From: Escherichia sp. ESNIH1
GTDB lineage: Bacteria > Pseudomonadota > Gammaproteobacteria > Enterobacterales > Enterobacteriaceae
Direction of reading: 5' to 3'
Length of the DNA: 64,000 nt
NCBI GenBank assembly: GCA_002918705.1
Contig: PQKR01000006.1
Coordinates: 124,001 to 188,000 of the forward strand
Below, piece after piece: positions 63,790-64,000 of the stretch; within the stretch, counting starts at the first letter, position 1, and every line of letters begins with the position of its first letter. The position numbers and the translations under genes are program-made. Under the pieces are notes generated by a model. The model was not told the origin of the DNA, made no database searches, and saw only the letters and a list, made by a program, of their open reading frames with translations.

Positions 63790-64000
63790 GTCTGACATTA
63801 TTCGTGGCTGTGTCTGCCTTCGGAGTTTTCAGCTTATCCCGATAACAGCGGTTTTGAAAAATTGACGTTTTTTACACCGGTACATTGCCCGAACGCAATC
63901 TCCCCCGTAGCGAAATACCGCCCCGCAGAAAATCGTCCATGCTCGGCATGCCCCTGGAACATCAGCATCTTTTCAATAAAGGTTTTACAGCCTATAGTCT

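Larger units (their letters stand above)
59291..64000. mobile_element. Genomic island inserted in ygiQ (one end only)
   Basis: Synteny stops abruptly at about 59291, inside the ygiQ iron-sulfur motif. Beyond it the DNA is visibly AT-rich, unlike the GC-rich core, and carries no E. coli-like core gene up to the window end. No integrase or transposase, terminal inverted repeat or direct repeat is visible in this part, so the type of element is not determined; a site-specific integrase-borne island with the recombinase at the far end is the simplest explanation. The interrupted ygiQ confirms insertion and argues against simple divergence. Confidence 0.85.

Noticed and set aside
63834..64000. A minus-strand open frame entering from the right window edge (ends FSKPLLSG)
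   Set aside because: About 55 codons are open, but plus-strand frames over the same bases are also open, and I recognise no family, so coding cannot be supported without the sequence to the right.

Overview
The window is chromosomal DNA from a member of the Enterobacteriaceae. Nearly every protein in the first 59 kb is a close match to an E. coli K-12 protein that I know, and many regulatory sites match as well (MraZ boxes, leu attenuator, SgrS, TPP riboswitch, ara operators, LexA, Fur, MetJ and FliA sites). Gene content differs from E. coli and Salmonella: nupG and the hyb operon are missing from their usual places and there are extra GH43, diguanylate cyclase and chemoreceptor genes. This suggests a genus of the Enterobacter/Klebsiella/Kosakonia/Cedecea type, but I cannot name the species from sequence alone.

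Layout. 1-31.4 kb corresponds to E. coli minutes 1-2 in reverse order: rsmH-mraZ (start of the cell-division and wall cluster), cra, ilvIH, leuO, leuLABCD, a small DUF1471-type gene, setA, SgrS, sgrR, thiBPQ behind a TPP riboswitch, yabI, araC and araBAD, polB, rapA and rluA. At about 31.4 kb the synteny jumps to E. coli minutes 66-68, in forward order: yggN, yggL, trmB, mutY, yggX, mltC, speC, yqgA and tRNA-Phe. Then follow an unrecognised 80-residue gene, a DsbA-like gene, yghU, a PAS-GGDEF cyclase, a chemoreceptor, yghX, three unrecognised genes, yghA, exbBD, a xyloside-use pair, metC, yghB, yqhC, yqhD and dkgA. The rluA/yggN junction is the scar of a large rearrangement relative to E. coli.

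From about 59.29 kb to the end of the window the DNA becomes visibly AT-rich and foreign. ygiQ is cut inside its radical-SAM cysteine motif: only its C-terminal part is present, and the N-terminal half does not occur before the window ends. The inserted DNA carries a small three-helix membrane protein and a 1091-residue P-loop NTPase of the KAP type, with membrane helices embedded in the NTPase domain and a large unrecognised C-terminal region. This is a genomic island whose far end and probable recombinase lie outside the window. It is the best candidate here for an undescribed system; the KAP family includes the phage-exclusion protein PifA, so a defence role is plausible but unproven.

Functionally the core part joins amino-acid synthesis (ilv/leu/met), sugar stress and sugar use (setA/SgrS/SgrR, ara, xylosides, Cra), thiamine uptake, DNA and RNA maintenance (polB, mutY, rapA, trmB, rluA), energised iron uptake (exbBD) and aldehyde detoxification (yqhC/yqhD/dkgA).
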